From Ryuthela nishihirai (lineage: Eukaryota; Arthropoda; Arachnida; Araneae; Heptathelidae), in contig JAWZYU010000034.1 of NCBI GenBank assembly GCA_038380435.1, positions 43,400,901 through 43,464,900 on the forward strand: 64,000 nucleotides of DNA, in the 5' to 3' direction. Below, piece by piece: positions 11,186 to 21,530 of the stretch (position 1 is the first letter of the stretch; every line of letters begins with the position of its first letter). The notes under the pieces are model-generated. The model was not told the origin of the DNA. It saw only the letters and a program-made list of their open reading frames with translations, and did no database searches. A program made the translations under genes and the position numbers.

Positions 11186-11505
11186 TGGGTCGCGTTGAAC
11201 CTCTGAACTTTTTTTGCAAGCAATGGGATTTAATAGTTAAATCACAAGTATCCCAACGATTCAGAGAAGATTGGTGGAGAGGACCCACTGGAACAGCTGT
11301 TGGGATACAGAAGGGAGCCTCCCGTCAAGGCCATCCAGCGTGTTCTTCAACGTGCACAGGTTTACGGTTCTACAGCACATGGCTTAATGTCTCGTACAAC
11401 GGACGGCGACTTTTCCAAGCCCATCGGTGTCCCATCTCTCAACCAGCGCAGAGTGGAGTTTAGACAAAGATAAATCATAACGCTAGCATATTTGGGACTC
11501 GAACC
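11186..11505 (-). mobile_element. SINE-A, old diverged copy, inverted
   Basis: One tail, body and half a head, clearly SINE-A but with many substitutions and small indels. Its head side ends at GGGACTCGAACCT, and a short GATATC-containing duplication follows at once. Confidence 0.85.
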
Positions 11506-11572
11506 TTATATCGGATATCGATATTAATTTAGCAGCTTCATTTATATCGGATATCGATATACATTTAGCAAG
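11506..11572. repeat. Two-copy direct repeat with GATATC
   Basis: TATATCGGATATCGATAT followed by ATTTAGCA occurs twice, about 34 bp apart. Each copy contains two overlapping GATAT/ATATC palindromes. Confidence 0.8.
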
Positions 11573-11763
11573 TTATTTCTTTAGAAAAAAAGAATTGTTT
11601 AAATGAGTTTCAATTTCATACTGTCAGAAATTTAATTCCCAAATCTGGCCAATTCTAAAATGCTCAAAGATTCGAGAAAAAGAAATCCCAGGTTTCCTTT
11701 ACCCTTTCAGACCCTGTAAACATTACCATGTACATTAATGTTTAGAATTTTTTTTTAAATACA

Positions 11764-11790
11764 GGATGATGATGATGATGATGATGAGCA
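11764..11790. repeat. GAT microsatellite
   Basis: About eight GAT/ATG units in a row. Confidence 0.9.
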
Positions 11791-12049
11791 TATCACACAA
11801 TGAATATTCCTGCATAGAAAAGGGTTTATGCAGACTCATTCAGTCACTGTTTTGTGTTTTTTGTTCCATACATAATTTTTATATATATATATTCATATTT
11901 ATATATATATATAATTTTTTTTAATATTTATATGTATGTTTTTGTTTATAATTGATCAGACATATTTATATTTTTTAAGAATTTTAAGAGGAATTTATAT
12001 AAAGTAGGTTTTAGTGATTTTTTTGTAGATTCTAAAATAGTTTTGAAAT

Positions 12050-12800
12050 TAAAGTTGTTAATATTAAATTTATTTAATTTTTCAAAGTATTCTTTCCTTT
12101 CCTTTCTGTAATAATTACACTGAAATATTATATGTTCAATAGATTGTATTTCATTGCAGTGTTCGCGATTAGGAGAAGTTATTTTCTTAAATTTAAATAA
12201 TGTAGATTTAGTTAAAGAAAGATTGGCTTTTATTATTAATATAAGTTTTATTCATTTTTTATTTAATCCATAATCGTTAAATTTGTTTATTAAAGGAGAT
12301 ATTTTATATCTGTGTGTTTTGAGCTTTTATATCATACCATGATTGAAGTTCATCTATTAATATTTTTTTTATATTGAATAATTAAATGGAGATTGCATAA
12401 GTTGATTTAGATTTGAAGCTTTTTTAGCTAAGCTGTCGACATATTCGTTGTGTTTGATATTGACGTGTGATGGTATCCAATGTATGTGTAGAATGTTGTG
12501 TTGGTTTAGGTGTTTGAACATTAAAGTAATTATGTCATTTAAGTATAGAAAGAAATTAACTTTTAAATATGTTAGATTGAAAATTTTGTAAAGCAGATTT
12601 GCTATCAGTTAATATTATAATATTTTGATTATGGAATTTTAATGACCAATTTATAGCTAAGGTAATTGCAATTAATTCTGGAATAATAATTGGTTGAAAT
12701 GAGTCGAGTTTAAAAAGGTATTCAAATTGTTCTGTAGGGCAATAGAATGTTCCAGATGCGTTAAGAGTTTCAAAATTTATAGATCCGTCTGAATATATTT
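12050..12800 (-). pseudogene. LINE RNase H domain and C-terminal Cys/His tail, frameshifted
   Basis: Minus-strand translation in more than one frame gives the RNase H acidic motifs in order: YSDGS (first Asp), PELIAITLAINWS (Glu), ILTDSKSALQ (second Asp) and IHWIPSHV followed by NEYVDSLAKKAS (last Asp). The motif residues are kept although the reading is broken after LQNFQSNIFKS and again before the WIPSHV part. Further on, HCNEIQSIEHIIFQC resembles the Cys/His motif that closes such ORFs. The role in a live element would be degrading RNA during second-strand synthesis. Confidence 0.8.
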
Positions 12801-13730
12801 GAATGAAGTTTGAATTTTATCATGGATGTATGTTTCAGTTAAGATTTTTAAAGTAGATGAGTCTTGTTGTTTTTTGTTTTCTATTTCAAATATTTTATCT
12901 TTAATTATAGGTAAAGGAGCAATCCAATAAGGAAAGTTCAGAATATAGTCATCACTAGTTTTATTATTAAAAATGTCTAAAGTTTTTACTTTTTCGGGAA
13001 AGTTATATAGTGAAACATCAAGAAATTGCATCATTAATTTGCCTATTATAGGATGTTGTTTATTTTTAGCAAAAATGCGAAAGATTAGATTTTTTAATGG
13101 ATATTTTCTTTTTATTTCTATTGGTGGTATTGCAGTTTCTGCATATGTATTTAGCTTATTTGTTGATTGCATTAAGCCTAAACAGTATTTTATTGTTTTT
13201 GTTTGAATTGTTTCTAATTTTTTTAATTTTGTTTTTGAAATGGTAGTTAGAAGTTCGATGCCATATAAACATTTAGGTAGGATAATTGAATTTAAAATTA
13301 ATAATAAATTTTTATTAGAGCTTCCCCAGTTTGATCCTCCAAGAAATCTTAAATAGTTAAAAAGTTTTTTAGATTTTTCAATTGCATTGTATATATAATT
13401 ATTCCATTTTAATTTTGAATCTAAGTGTAATCCCAAGAATTTAATATTATCCGTTATTGTGATATCTTTGTTATTTAATTGTATTTTTAATTCGTCTGTG
13501 ATTTTATTTTTTCTATGAAAAAAAATTATTTTTGTTTTTTCAGTAGAAATTTTTAAGTTCCATTTTTCAGTATATATTGATAGTTTATTTATTGAATTTT
13601 GTATTCTTTTATTTAAAATATTTATATCTGTATCAATCGACCAGAAGATAATGTCATCAGCATATGTTCCGTAACTAATTTCTGGATTAAAGACTTCTGA
13701 GATGTCGTTTAGATAAATATTAAAGAACAT
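12777..13730 (-). pseudogene. LINE reverse transcriptase, C-terminal half (317 codons open)
   Basis: The longest uninterrupted coding remnant in the window. It has the catalytic YADDI box about 20 residues in, then NIKFLGLHLDSKLKW (the usual LG..LD..L.W region) and a thumb-like segment with ILPKCLYGIELL. Reading in frame upstream of the Met adds NGIVQGGILSPMFFN, the RT box normally written GxPQGSxLSP, so the Met is not the real start. A frameshift near 13800 separates it from the first palm motifs, and another near 12820 leads into RNase H. Confidence 0.9.
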
Positions 13731-14188
13731 AGGAGATAATATGCCTCCCTGTACGATTCCATTTTCAAATTTATACTCATTTGATAATTTATTACCATTT
13801 TTTTACTCTGAAGTTTTTTTCTAATATGAGATGTGAGAGAAAGAAAAAAACTTTTCCACAAAATTTTAGTTTTCTGAGTTTTTCTGTTAAGCCTTGATGT
13901 GATATTGAGTCAAAGGCTTTTTCCATATCTATTATAGTAGCAACCATGTATAAGCTATTTTTTATTGTGTATTCTGCAGCTGATATAATGTTTAATAATA
14001 GGTCTTTTGATGATCTGCCAGGTCTGAATCCGAAAAAGTTATTATCTAAAATTTTGAATTTTTTTTATGTGCCAAATTAATCTGTTGAAACTAGTCTTTC
14101 AAAAAATTTAAGAACGTTAGAACTTAAACATATGGGTCTGTATAATGTAAAGTTTTCAGTATTTTTGTTTTCTTTTTTGAGGGTAAGT
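13731..14188 (-). pseudogene. LINE reverse transcriptase, first palm motifs
   Basis: Minus-strand fragments show YRPICLSSNVLKFFERLV, then FGFRPGRSS and IIDMEKAFDSISHQG, the last holding the first catalytic Asp. These lie in the expected order and spacing before the YADDI half. A stop and at least one frameshift interrupt them. Confidence 0.85.
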
Positions 14189-14602
14189 TTTTGTAGACCA
14201 ATTTGGGTTGGGTTGTTTTACCTCTGAGCGGCACTTTTTTGCACACCATGGGCTAAATGGCCAGGTCACATGGACCCCAAAGGCTCAGAGAATGTTGGGG
14301 GAGGGGACCCACTGGAACAGCTATTGGGAGACAGATGGTAGCCTCCTGTCAAGGCCATCTAGCGTGTTCTTTAACGTGCACAGGGTATGGCTTTTCCGCA
14401 CATGGGGAAATGGCTTAATGTCCCATCCAATGGACGGCAGCCTTTCCAAGCACATCAGTGTCCCCTACTGAACATGGGCAGGATGGGGAATTTTGCAAAG
14501 ATAAATCTCAACGCTGACCCAGCTGGGACTCGAACCTGGGAACTACAGATTACGAGCCTGGCGCGCTACCGACTGAGCCATCCCGCTCCTTTTGTAGACC
14601 AA
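14189..14602 (-). mobile_element. SINE-A, single tail, inserted in the LINE with 13-bp TSD
   Basis: TTTTGTAGACCAA is found at 14189-14201 and again at 14590-14602, directly flanking a full-length element with head (A box and B box intact on the minus strand), body and one tail. Removing it rejoins the RT region, so it arrived after the LINE. Confidence 0.96.
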
Positions 14603-15036
14603 AATTTATTAAATAGTTCAAGTAATTTAATTTGCTATTCAAGGGTTAAATTTTTTAATAATTTATTGGTAATTCCGTCAGGGCCAGGAGAAGTGTTGTT
14701 TTTTAAATTTTTAATGACAGATCTTAGTTTCAAAAGAGAAAAAGGGAGATTTAGATAGTCTGTTTTATTATTATAATATAGCTTGTGAAATATTTTTTAA
14801 TTTTTTAATTTTTTAATTGTTTTATTATCTGGTTTTAAGTGTAAATGTATAAAATGTTGAGCTAAGTCATCTGTGGCTTCTTGTATTGTCCTATTGTTTT
14901 TTAAGGAATATGTATGTATTGGATTATTTGGAGTTATATCATTGTATAATTTTTTATATATTTTCCACAGATTTGTAGTTTGAGTAGACAAATTTTCTGT
15001 AATTAAATACAGTAAATGGTGCCTTTGGTCTTGCAA
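14603..15036 (-). pseudogene. LINE linker and RT N-terminal region
   Basis: Minus-strand reading gives NTSPGPDGITNKLLKN (the common SPGPDGI motif before the RT palm), preceded by a region with LWKIYKKLYND and ATDDLAQHFIHLH typical of the segment after the endonuclease. An internal stop interrupts it after LLKNLTLE. Confidence 0.8.
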
Positions 15037-15447
15037 TGCTTGAAGTGTTGGGTTGGGTTGTTTTACCTCTGAGTGGCACTTTTTTGCACACCATGGGCTA
15101 AATGGCCAGGTCACATGGACCCCGAAGGCTCAGAGAAGGTTGGGGGAGGGGACCCACTGGAACAGCTGTTGGGAGACAGATGGTAGCCTCCCGTCAAGGC
15201 CATCCAGCGTGTTCTTTAACGTGCACAGGGTATGGATGTCCCGCACACGGGGCCACGGCTTAACGTCCCATCCGACGGACGGCGGCCTTTTCTAGCCCAT
15301 CGGTGTCCCCTATTGACCGTGGGCAAGGCGGGGAATTTTGCGGAGATAAATCTCAACGCTGACCCAGCTGGGACTCGAACCTGGGAACTACAGATTACGA
15401 GCCTGGCGCGCTACCGACTGAGCCACCCCGCCCCTTGCTTGAAGTGT
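15037..15447 (-). mobile_element. SINE-A, single tail, inserted in the LINE with 12-bp TSD
   Basis: TGCTTGAAGTGT flanks it at 15037-15048 and 15436-15447. The copy is full length with intact A and B boxes. The LINE frame continues on the far side (about 15448-15485, reading RILTLIPVDWS), which proves insertion into pre-existing LINE sequence. Confidence 0.96.
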
Positions 15448-15485
15448 AGACCAGTCTACAGGAATTAGGGTTAATATACGTCCTC

Positions 15486-16246
15486 CAGAAGGAAAAAATA
15501 TCTTCCTTTTTTTTTTTATCTCGTGTCATCCCGGAATTTTAAAATCCACGAAATGTCCATATTTTTGTATAAACTCATAACATGTTTTAAATTAAAATTA
15601 AAGCGTTTTTCGTACTTTTTTTAAATTTCTTAAACCCACGACCATAAAATTATTTTTTTTGTTAACCGTGAAATAATTTACTACAAATGCAAATCGTGAA
15701 TGCTAAATTAATTCTGTTAGCGTTCTAAAAGTTATTATTTTCTGTAATTTCAATATGAGCAAGTTACATTCCAGATTGAAAAAAGTATGCGCGTTAGAAA
15801 ATTGCATAAAATTTTGCTTGCGCCCATGAATAGTTGAAGCTACTAAAGCTGACGGAAGTTTTATTTTTTTATTTGCACACAAAAGGACAGCGAAGAATTA
15901 AGGAGCTTCTTCTGGTTAATACAAGCTTTCTCATACAAAAGCATGCCCTACCAAGACCCAAGTCACTGCTAACCACTACACACACACGATTCTTGACTGC
16001 TTATCAAGTCTGAATAAAATCTGCAGTTCATATATTTTAAAGTGTACTGAATAATTAGAATTAGGCCTTTTTCTTACTGAACTGCAGTCGATGCTTGAAA
16101 TAGAGTACGAAAAAATTGATTTCACAAATCCTTCGTCCTCATTTCTAGTTTTTACTATTCTCCTTTTAGAATACTGGCATCTGGTAATCCTAACAGGAAT
16201 GGACTGGAATTTGTTGAAATTTATGGATATAATAGAAACTAAGTGG
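15486..16246. other. AT-rich single-copy spacer
   Basis: No gene or repeat recognised. The LINE frame is lost at the left edge beside a T-run. Confidence 0.4.
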
Positions 16247-16797
16247 GGCGGGGGTGGCTCAGTCGGTAGCGCGCCACGCTCGTAATCTGTAGTTCCCAGG
16301 TTCGAGTCCCAGCTGGGTCAGCGTTGAGATTTATCTCCGCAAAATACCCCGCCCTGCCCACGGTCAGTAGGGGACACCGATGGGCTTGGAAAGGCCGCCG
16401 TCCGTCGGATGGGACGTTTAGCCGTGGTCCCGTGTGCGGGAGAGCCATACCCTGTGCACGTTAAAGAACACGCTGGATGGCCTTGACGGGAGGCTACCAT
16501 CTGTCTCCCAACAGCTGTTCCAGTGGGTCCCCTCCCCCAACCTTCTCTGAGCCTTCGGGGTCCATGTGACCTGGCCATTTAGCCCACGGTGTGCAAAAAA
16601 GTGCCGCTCAGAGGTAAAACAACCCAACGTTAAAGAACACGCTGGATGGCCTTGACGGGAGGCTACCATCTGTCTCCCAACAGCTGTTCCAGTGGGTCCC
16701 CTCCCCCAACCTTCTCTGAGCCTTCGGGGTCCATGTGACCTGGCCATTTAGCCCATGGTGTGCAAAAAAGTGCCGCTCAGAGGTAAAACAACCCAAC
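16247..16797 (+). mobile_element. SINE-A with two tails
   Basis: Starts in the GGGGCGGGGG leader; A box TGGCTCAGTCGG and B box GGTTCGAGTCC are intact. Loop CTCGTAA (anticodon CGT). Two tails start near 16460 and 16629. No convincing TSD. Confidence 0.92.
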
Positions 16798-16948
16798 CCT
16801 AAGTACAATAACATTGAAGATAACTATGCCTGATACACAGCAACTATTTTACTATATTTCGCAGGAAACCATCAAGAACTGTTTTGCTACATTTCACTTG
16901 TGTCACTCATTCGATACCTTTATCATGACACAGTAATGTGTTTATCAT

Positions 16949-17139
16949 GCCATATGGCCGGGTGGTTAGCGCGCTAGGCTGCTGATCTAGGATCTGAGTT
17001 CGAGCTCCGGGTAAGGCATGGATGTGTCATTTTTCTGCTGAGGTCCTGCCAGCCTCTCAGACCTTCTACTATGGCATATATAAACTGACAAGCTCTTGTC
17101 AGACCACTGTGGTAAGCAGCTGCTTGAGGGAATATTTTA
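16949..17139 (+). mobile_element. SINE-B, full length
   Basis: The tRNA-like head reads TGGCCGGGTGGTTAGCGC with a diverged B box (GAGTTCGAGCTCC). The body is the common GACCTTCTACTATGGCATA region and it ends at CAGCTGCTTGAGGG. The anticodon loop is of CTGCTGA/CTACTGA type, suggesting descent from a serine-like tRNA; that assignment is tentative. Confidence 0.88.
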
Positions 17140-17630
17140 CAGCTTTCTGATAATTTAGAAATCTGCAACTTTTGAGTTGGTTTCTACGTTGTAATGTACT
17201 ATTATGGTTATTAGGTTTTATGTTATATGACCAAGTTGAATCTCAGTGAAATAAATGTAATAAAAATAAATAGATTTAAATGAATGTCATAGAACAAATA
17301 TTATTATATTATCATCGAGGGAAGTTGACTTGCAATGCACATTACATTGGCAGTGAAAGCTCATTCACGTTAATATTATTAAATCGATGCTTTCGACGTA
17401 TAATTCGTACTTGTGAATTATTGTCAAGAAAATAAATCATTGCATTTGGCACTGTTTACAAATTTTTTCAAGAGAACCGACAATGGCCAAACATTCCTCA
17501 ACTGACTGAGAAGTAAATGGCCCAGTGGTCGATTATTTGGCAATAATAATTTTCAGAAAAAATAAACAAGAATTATCCCTTTTCAGTTCAATCTAGTCAA
17601 TTATTCCACTCTTCACTCCCCCCCCCAACA
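17140..17630. other. AT-rich single-copy spacer
   Basis: Nothing recognised apart from a short C-run just before the next SINE-A. Confidence 0.4.
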
Positions 17631-18035
17631 ATGGGGGCGGGGGTGGCTCAGTCGGTAGCGCGCCAGGCTCGTAACCTGTAGTTCCCAGGTTCGAGTCCCA
17701 GCTGGGTCAGCGTTGAGATTTATCTCCGCAAAATTTCCCCGCCCTGCCCACGGTCAGTAGGGGACACCGATGGGCTTAAAAAGGCCGCCGTCCGTCGGAT
17801 GGGACGTTAAGCCGTGGCTCCGTGTGCTGGAGAGCCATACCCTGTGCACGTTAAAGAACACGCTGGATGGCCTTGACGGGAGGCTACCATCTGTCTCCCA
17901 ACAGCTGTTCCAGTGGGTCCCCTCCCCCAAGCTTCTCTGAGCCTTCGGGATCCTTGTGGCCTGGCCATTTAGCCCCATGGTGTGCAAAAAAGTGCCGCTC
18001 AGAGGTAAAACAAACCAAACCAAACCCCCCACACA
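17631..18035 (+). mobile_element. SINE-A, full length, single tail
   Basis: Head, body and one tail, ending in a simple AACCAAACC-type tail that fades into a C-run. It is one of the cleaner single-unit copies and useful as a reference for the family (about 380 bp). Confidence 0.93.
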
Positions 18036-18324
18036 AACACTTCGATTTTTTTTTTCAGATTCGGTTTTCATGAAAACAGTTTTTTCATTAACGGAACTGA
18101 AATGCCGAATTCTAAATTCAGCATTTTGTGTTCGAAAGTTGAAGTGCAAAACTTCATCCTCTTCAAACTTATAAATAAGGAAACTTCGTTAGTACTTTCG
18201 CAATTACCACGTTTTCAGGGGCTTTCTTTTTCCTAAACTTAAAATTACTTTTCATAAGTTTTCACGATTAACATGATGTAAATATCTGCCCTTTAGGAAA
18301 ACGTAAATTAAATTTTACTCTCTG

Positions 18325-18860
18325 TTAACCCTTTCAGGACCATAAGGTTTCTAAGAGTAAATATTAGTATGTAACTGTTTATTTTAGCTTGTTTAGACGT
18401 AAAATAAATAAAAGTCATAAAAAAAATACATAACAATGTGTAGTTTTTTTGGAATTTTATGGGAAATATTTTTCCCAATGGACTATAAAGGTAACACAAA
18501 TTATAGTTAGGCTTATTATGCAATGTCTTTTATTTATTGGTTTATTAGAACAAAATGTTAACTAAAATAATACAAAATTATGAACTAAAATTACTATACA
18601 AAATGATGTGCTAATTATGATATTCTGCGAAGCAATTTCTTTTGGTAGTGAGGCAAAGATGGACATTGCACATAGTACATATATTATGCGCCCTGACAGT
18701 TCTGTTTTTGTTTTGTAAACGTTCCCGTTTACGTAATTGCGTTCGGCATACGTTCTATTTTGACATTCTGTATAAAAAATGCAGATAAGGTTATAATTAA
18801 ATACGACAATCACCAATTTTAAAATGGGAAAAATGTTTCCCTTAGTCGTGAAAGGGTTAA
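18325..18860. mobile_element. piggyBac-type MITE, 528 bp, TTAA-flanked (copy 1)
   Basis: TTAA at 18325-18328 and 18857-18860 brackets an element that starts CCCTTTCAGGACC and ends GTCGTGAAAGGG, so the terminal seven bases (CCCTTTC/GAAAGGG) are inverted repeats. TTAA targets and CCC...GGG ends are the established signature of piggyBac-family transposons. The interior has no transposase. An inverted homologous copy lies at 45938-46454. Confidence 0.88.
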
Positions 18861-18961
18861 AACTCACAATTTGCATATAGCCAATATCTTGTGGTGAATA
18901 TGATATTTTACAGCCTCTTTGTATTAATATTTAAGATTTCTGTTATGAATACCTTAAACAA

Positions 18962-19212
18962 TTAACGTGTATTAGGATATGTCTCTCCTGCACGTGGGAC
19001 CATCCATCCAACGGCCCATGACCTTTCCAAGCCTATCAATGCCGTGTTTCTGACCGAGGACTGGGTGGGGAACTGACCTGGGGGGGGGGGGGGTTTCTGA
19101 CCGAGGACTGGGTGGGATTTTATCGGAAATAAATCTTAACGCAGGCATAGGTGGAATTTGAATCTGGGAGCTGAAGATTACGAGCCTGGCACGCTACTGA
19201 CTGAGCCAACAT
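18962..19212 (-). mobile_element. SINE-A, old diverged head and body, inverted
   Basis: Body and head recognisable in reverse. A 23-bp segment (TTTCTGACCGAGGACTGGG plus a few bases) is duplicated on both sides of a 14-base G-run at 19079-19092. Confidence 0.8.
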
Positions 19213-19350
19213 CGGCTCGTGATCTGTGAGGAAGGTGAGACCTCGTCAGAGACAGCTTTTGTTATTATCTGCTGACACGAATTAACTTATGACTTTGATT
19301 CCATCAAGTGAAGAGAATGAAAGTTACATACTCGAATAATCAAATTCCGG

Positions 19351-20213
19351 GGGGGGGGGGCTCATAATCTGTAGTTCCCAGGTTCGAGTCCCAGCTGGGT
19401 CAGCGTTGAGATTTATCTCCGCAAAATTCCCCGCCCTGCCCAATGTCAGTAGGGGACACCGATGGTCTTGGAAAGACCGCCGTCCGTCGGATGGGACGTT
19501 AAGCCGTGACCCCGTGTGCGTGAGAGCCATACCCTGTGCACGTCAAAGAACACGCTGGATGGCCTTGACGGGAGGCTACCATCTGTCTCCCAACAGCTGT
19601 TCCAGTGGATCCCCTCCCCCAACCTTCTCTGAGCCTTCGGGGTCCTTGTGATCTGGCCAATTTAGCCCATGGTGTGCAAAAGAGTGCCGCTCAGAGGTAA
19701 AACAACCCAACCACAAAGAACACGTTGGATGACCTTGACGAGAGGCTACCATCTGTCTCCCAACAGCTGTTCCAGTGGCTCCCCTCCCCCAACCTTCTCT
19801 GAGCCTTCGGGGTCCATGTGACCTGGCCATTTAGCCCATGGTGTGGAAAAAAGTGCCGCTCAGAGGTAAAACAACCAAACATTAAAGAACACGCTGGATG
19901 GCCTTGACAGGAGACTACCATCTGTCTCCCAACAGCTGTTCCAGTGGGTCCCCTCCCCCAACCTTCTCTGAGCCTTCGGGGTCCTTGTGACCTGGCCAAT
20001 TTAGCCCATGGTGTGCAAAAGAGTGCCGCTCAGAGGTAAAACAACCCAACGACAAAGAACACGCTGGATGGCCTTGACGGGAGGCTACCATCTGTCTCCC
20101 AACAGCTGTTCTATTGGGTCCTCTCCTCCAACCTTCTCTGAGCCTTCGGGGTCCTTGTGATCTGGCCACCATGGTGTGTAAAAAAGTGCCGCTCAGAGGT
20201 AAAACAATCCAAT
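19351..20213 (+). mobile_element. SINE-A, head-truncated, four tails
   Basis: Begins after a G-run inside the anticodon region (CTCATAATCTG, anticodon CAT), so it lacks the A box. B box intact. Four tails start near 19543, 19717, 19884 and 20055, each with private substitutions; the last has an internal deletion. Confidence 0.9.
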
Positions 20214-20215
20214 CC

Positions 20216-20922
20216 AACACCTTTATTAATTTCATTATAATCCATTTCCAAGAAATAATTTTTGGTTTTCTTCCCTTACAACCAATTTCTCGATAATCGA
20301 GTATGGATAATCAAATCTCTACTGTTTTATGCAGAGAGTTTTAATTTTCGCTTCTCTTTCTACTTTAATGACACTTTTTTTCGTTTTGGGATTTCATATT
20401 TTAACTTGGAAGAAAACTTACCACCTCTCAGAAATCTTTTGTCGTCCGGCCAAGGGGAAAATCGAGACTTCGGTTTGAAAGAAGAGGCTAGTATTGAAAT
20501 AATAAAAGAAAGTGGAAGAATTAAAAGAATTCTGTGAGAAAAGATTATTAATTAAGCTCTCGGAACTTTCAAATTAACTTTTTCAAGTTTGTACCGTTCA
20601 TCTTTTGCAACAGCAGCGTTAAGTTCCCTATATTGAAAAGATTACCTTTTTAAAAGTATATGTATTTTTCTAAACGAAATTATGGCACTTATGAAAGATC
20701 ATCAACCAAAAATTTCTTTAGCCCGAATTTAATGGAGGTGGAATTCGGAAAAAAGAAAAAAAAATAGAAAGTGAAACAGAGAAAAAGGAAACGTCTGTAG
20801 TCGAGATACTTTTTTGAAATCTTCTGATAGAAGCTCTGAAGTATGACTTTAAAATCAATATCAGTTTTATTTCTTTACAATATTTTTTTTTATAAGCTTT
20901 GCGATCATGATATATATATATA
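20216..20922. other. AT-rich single-copy spacer
   Basis: A 91-codon open frame at 20262-20537 has no recognised domain. Nothing else seen. Confidence 0.35.
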
Positions 20923-21397
20923 CAGGGTGAATCTGAAAAAGTGGGCAAAACTTTACGGGGTGGTAGAACGCAGCTATACGAGCAATATTCGTCATAGAAT
21001 GTATGGTCGGAACGCAAGCGGTGAGAAGTTAAAAGGTAGTTTTCCACTGTCACATTTAAAGAATGAACACAAGAAGGAGAGGAGATACTTCAGAAAACAT
21101 TTTATTAACAGGAATGTAATTGAGGTACATGCTCAAAGAAATTGCTCAAAAAGTGCATATCCGCCATTTCGTGGCGGATATGCACTTTTTTGGCCGTAAG
21201 TAACCAGCCATCCTCTCGGCAATCCACGGTAGAAATGCCGTTGGGTGCGAGGACCGACCCTTTTATACCATTTCCAACGCCACCTAGCGGCTCGCCGTTT
21301 GCATTCCGACAATACATTCTATGACGAATATTGATCGTATAGCTGCGTTCTACCACCGCGTAAAGTTTTGCCCACTTTTTCAGATTCACCCTGTATA
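20923..21397. mobile_element. Fold-back mariner-like MITE, about 475 bp
   Basis: Terminal inverted repeats of roughly 95-100 bp: the left end starts ACAGGGTGAATCTGAAAAAG and the right end is its reverse complement, with few mismatches. Both termini sit in TATA-rich sequence, so the expected TA target duplication cannot be separated from it. The unmatched interior is split by a perfect hairpin. Open frames of 60-118 codons are the TIRs read through and share the same start, so they are not genes. Confidence 0.85.
21148..21190. repeat. Perfect 19-bp hairpin at the MITE centre
   Basis: Left arm 21148-21166 (AAAAAGTGCATATCCGCCA), loop TTTCG, right arm 21172-21190 its exact reverse complement. 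It has no mismatch, while the surrounding TIRs do. Confidence 0.97.
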
Positions 21398-21455
21398 TGG
21401 ATATATATATATATAGCTATTTAAGGAATATATAGCTATATAGCTATGCATGCTA

Positions 21456-21530
21456 TGTAGGGGTGTTTCCAAAAGGTATCGTCAAACTTTAGGGACATGT
21501 TCTACTGCACATAGTAATGAAAAAAGTTCC
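21456..21530 (+). mobile_element. Possible left end of the broken mariner-type element
   Basis: Begins after TA with GGGGTGTTTCCAAAAGG and a TTTAGGGACATGTTCTACTG segment, a style seen at mariner-type termini. No matching right end was found near 23290-23430, so this is a tentative boundary. Confidence 0.4.

Larger units (their letters stand above)
11940..15485 (-). mobile_element. Non-LTR retrotransposon with RNase H, split by two SINE-A insertions
   Basis: Read on the minus strand from 15485 leftward, the fragments follow LINE order: endonuclease-RT linker, RT palm motifs, a thumb-like region, RNase H, and a Cys/His-rich tail. Known architecture: RNase H after RT occurs in the I, R1, LOA and some Jockey-related clades; I cannot place this element more precisely. 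Stops and frameshifts show it is dead. The endonuclease domain is absent to the right of 15485. The likely 3' end lies in the AT-rich stretch near 11880-11960. Confidence 0.88.

Noticed and set aside
20843..21389. Frames of 94-118 codons starting in the mariner-like MITE
   Set aside because: They read the two inverted terminal repeats and share the same opening residues on opposite strands.
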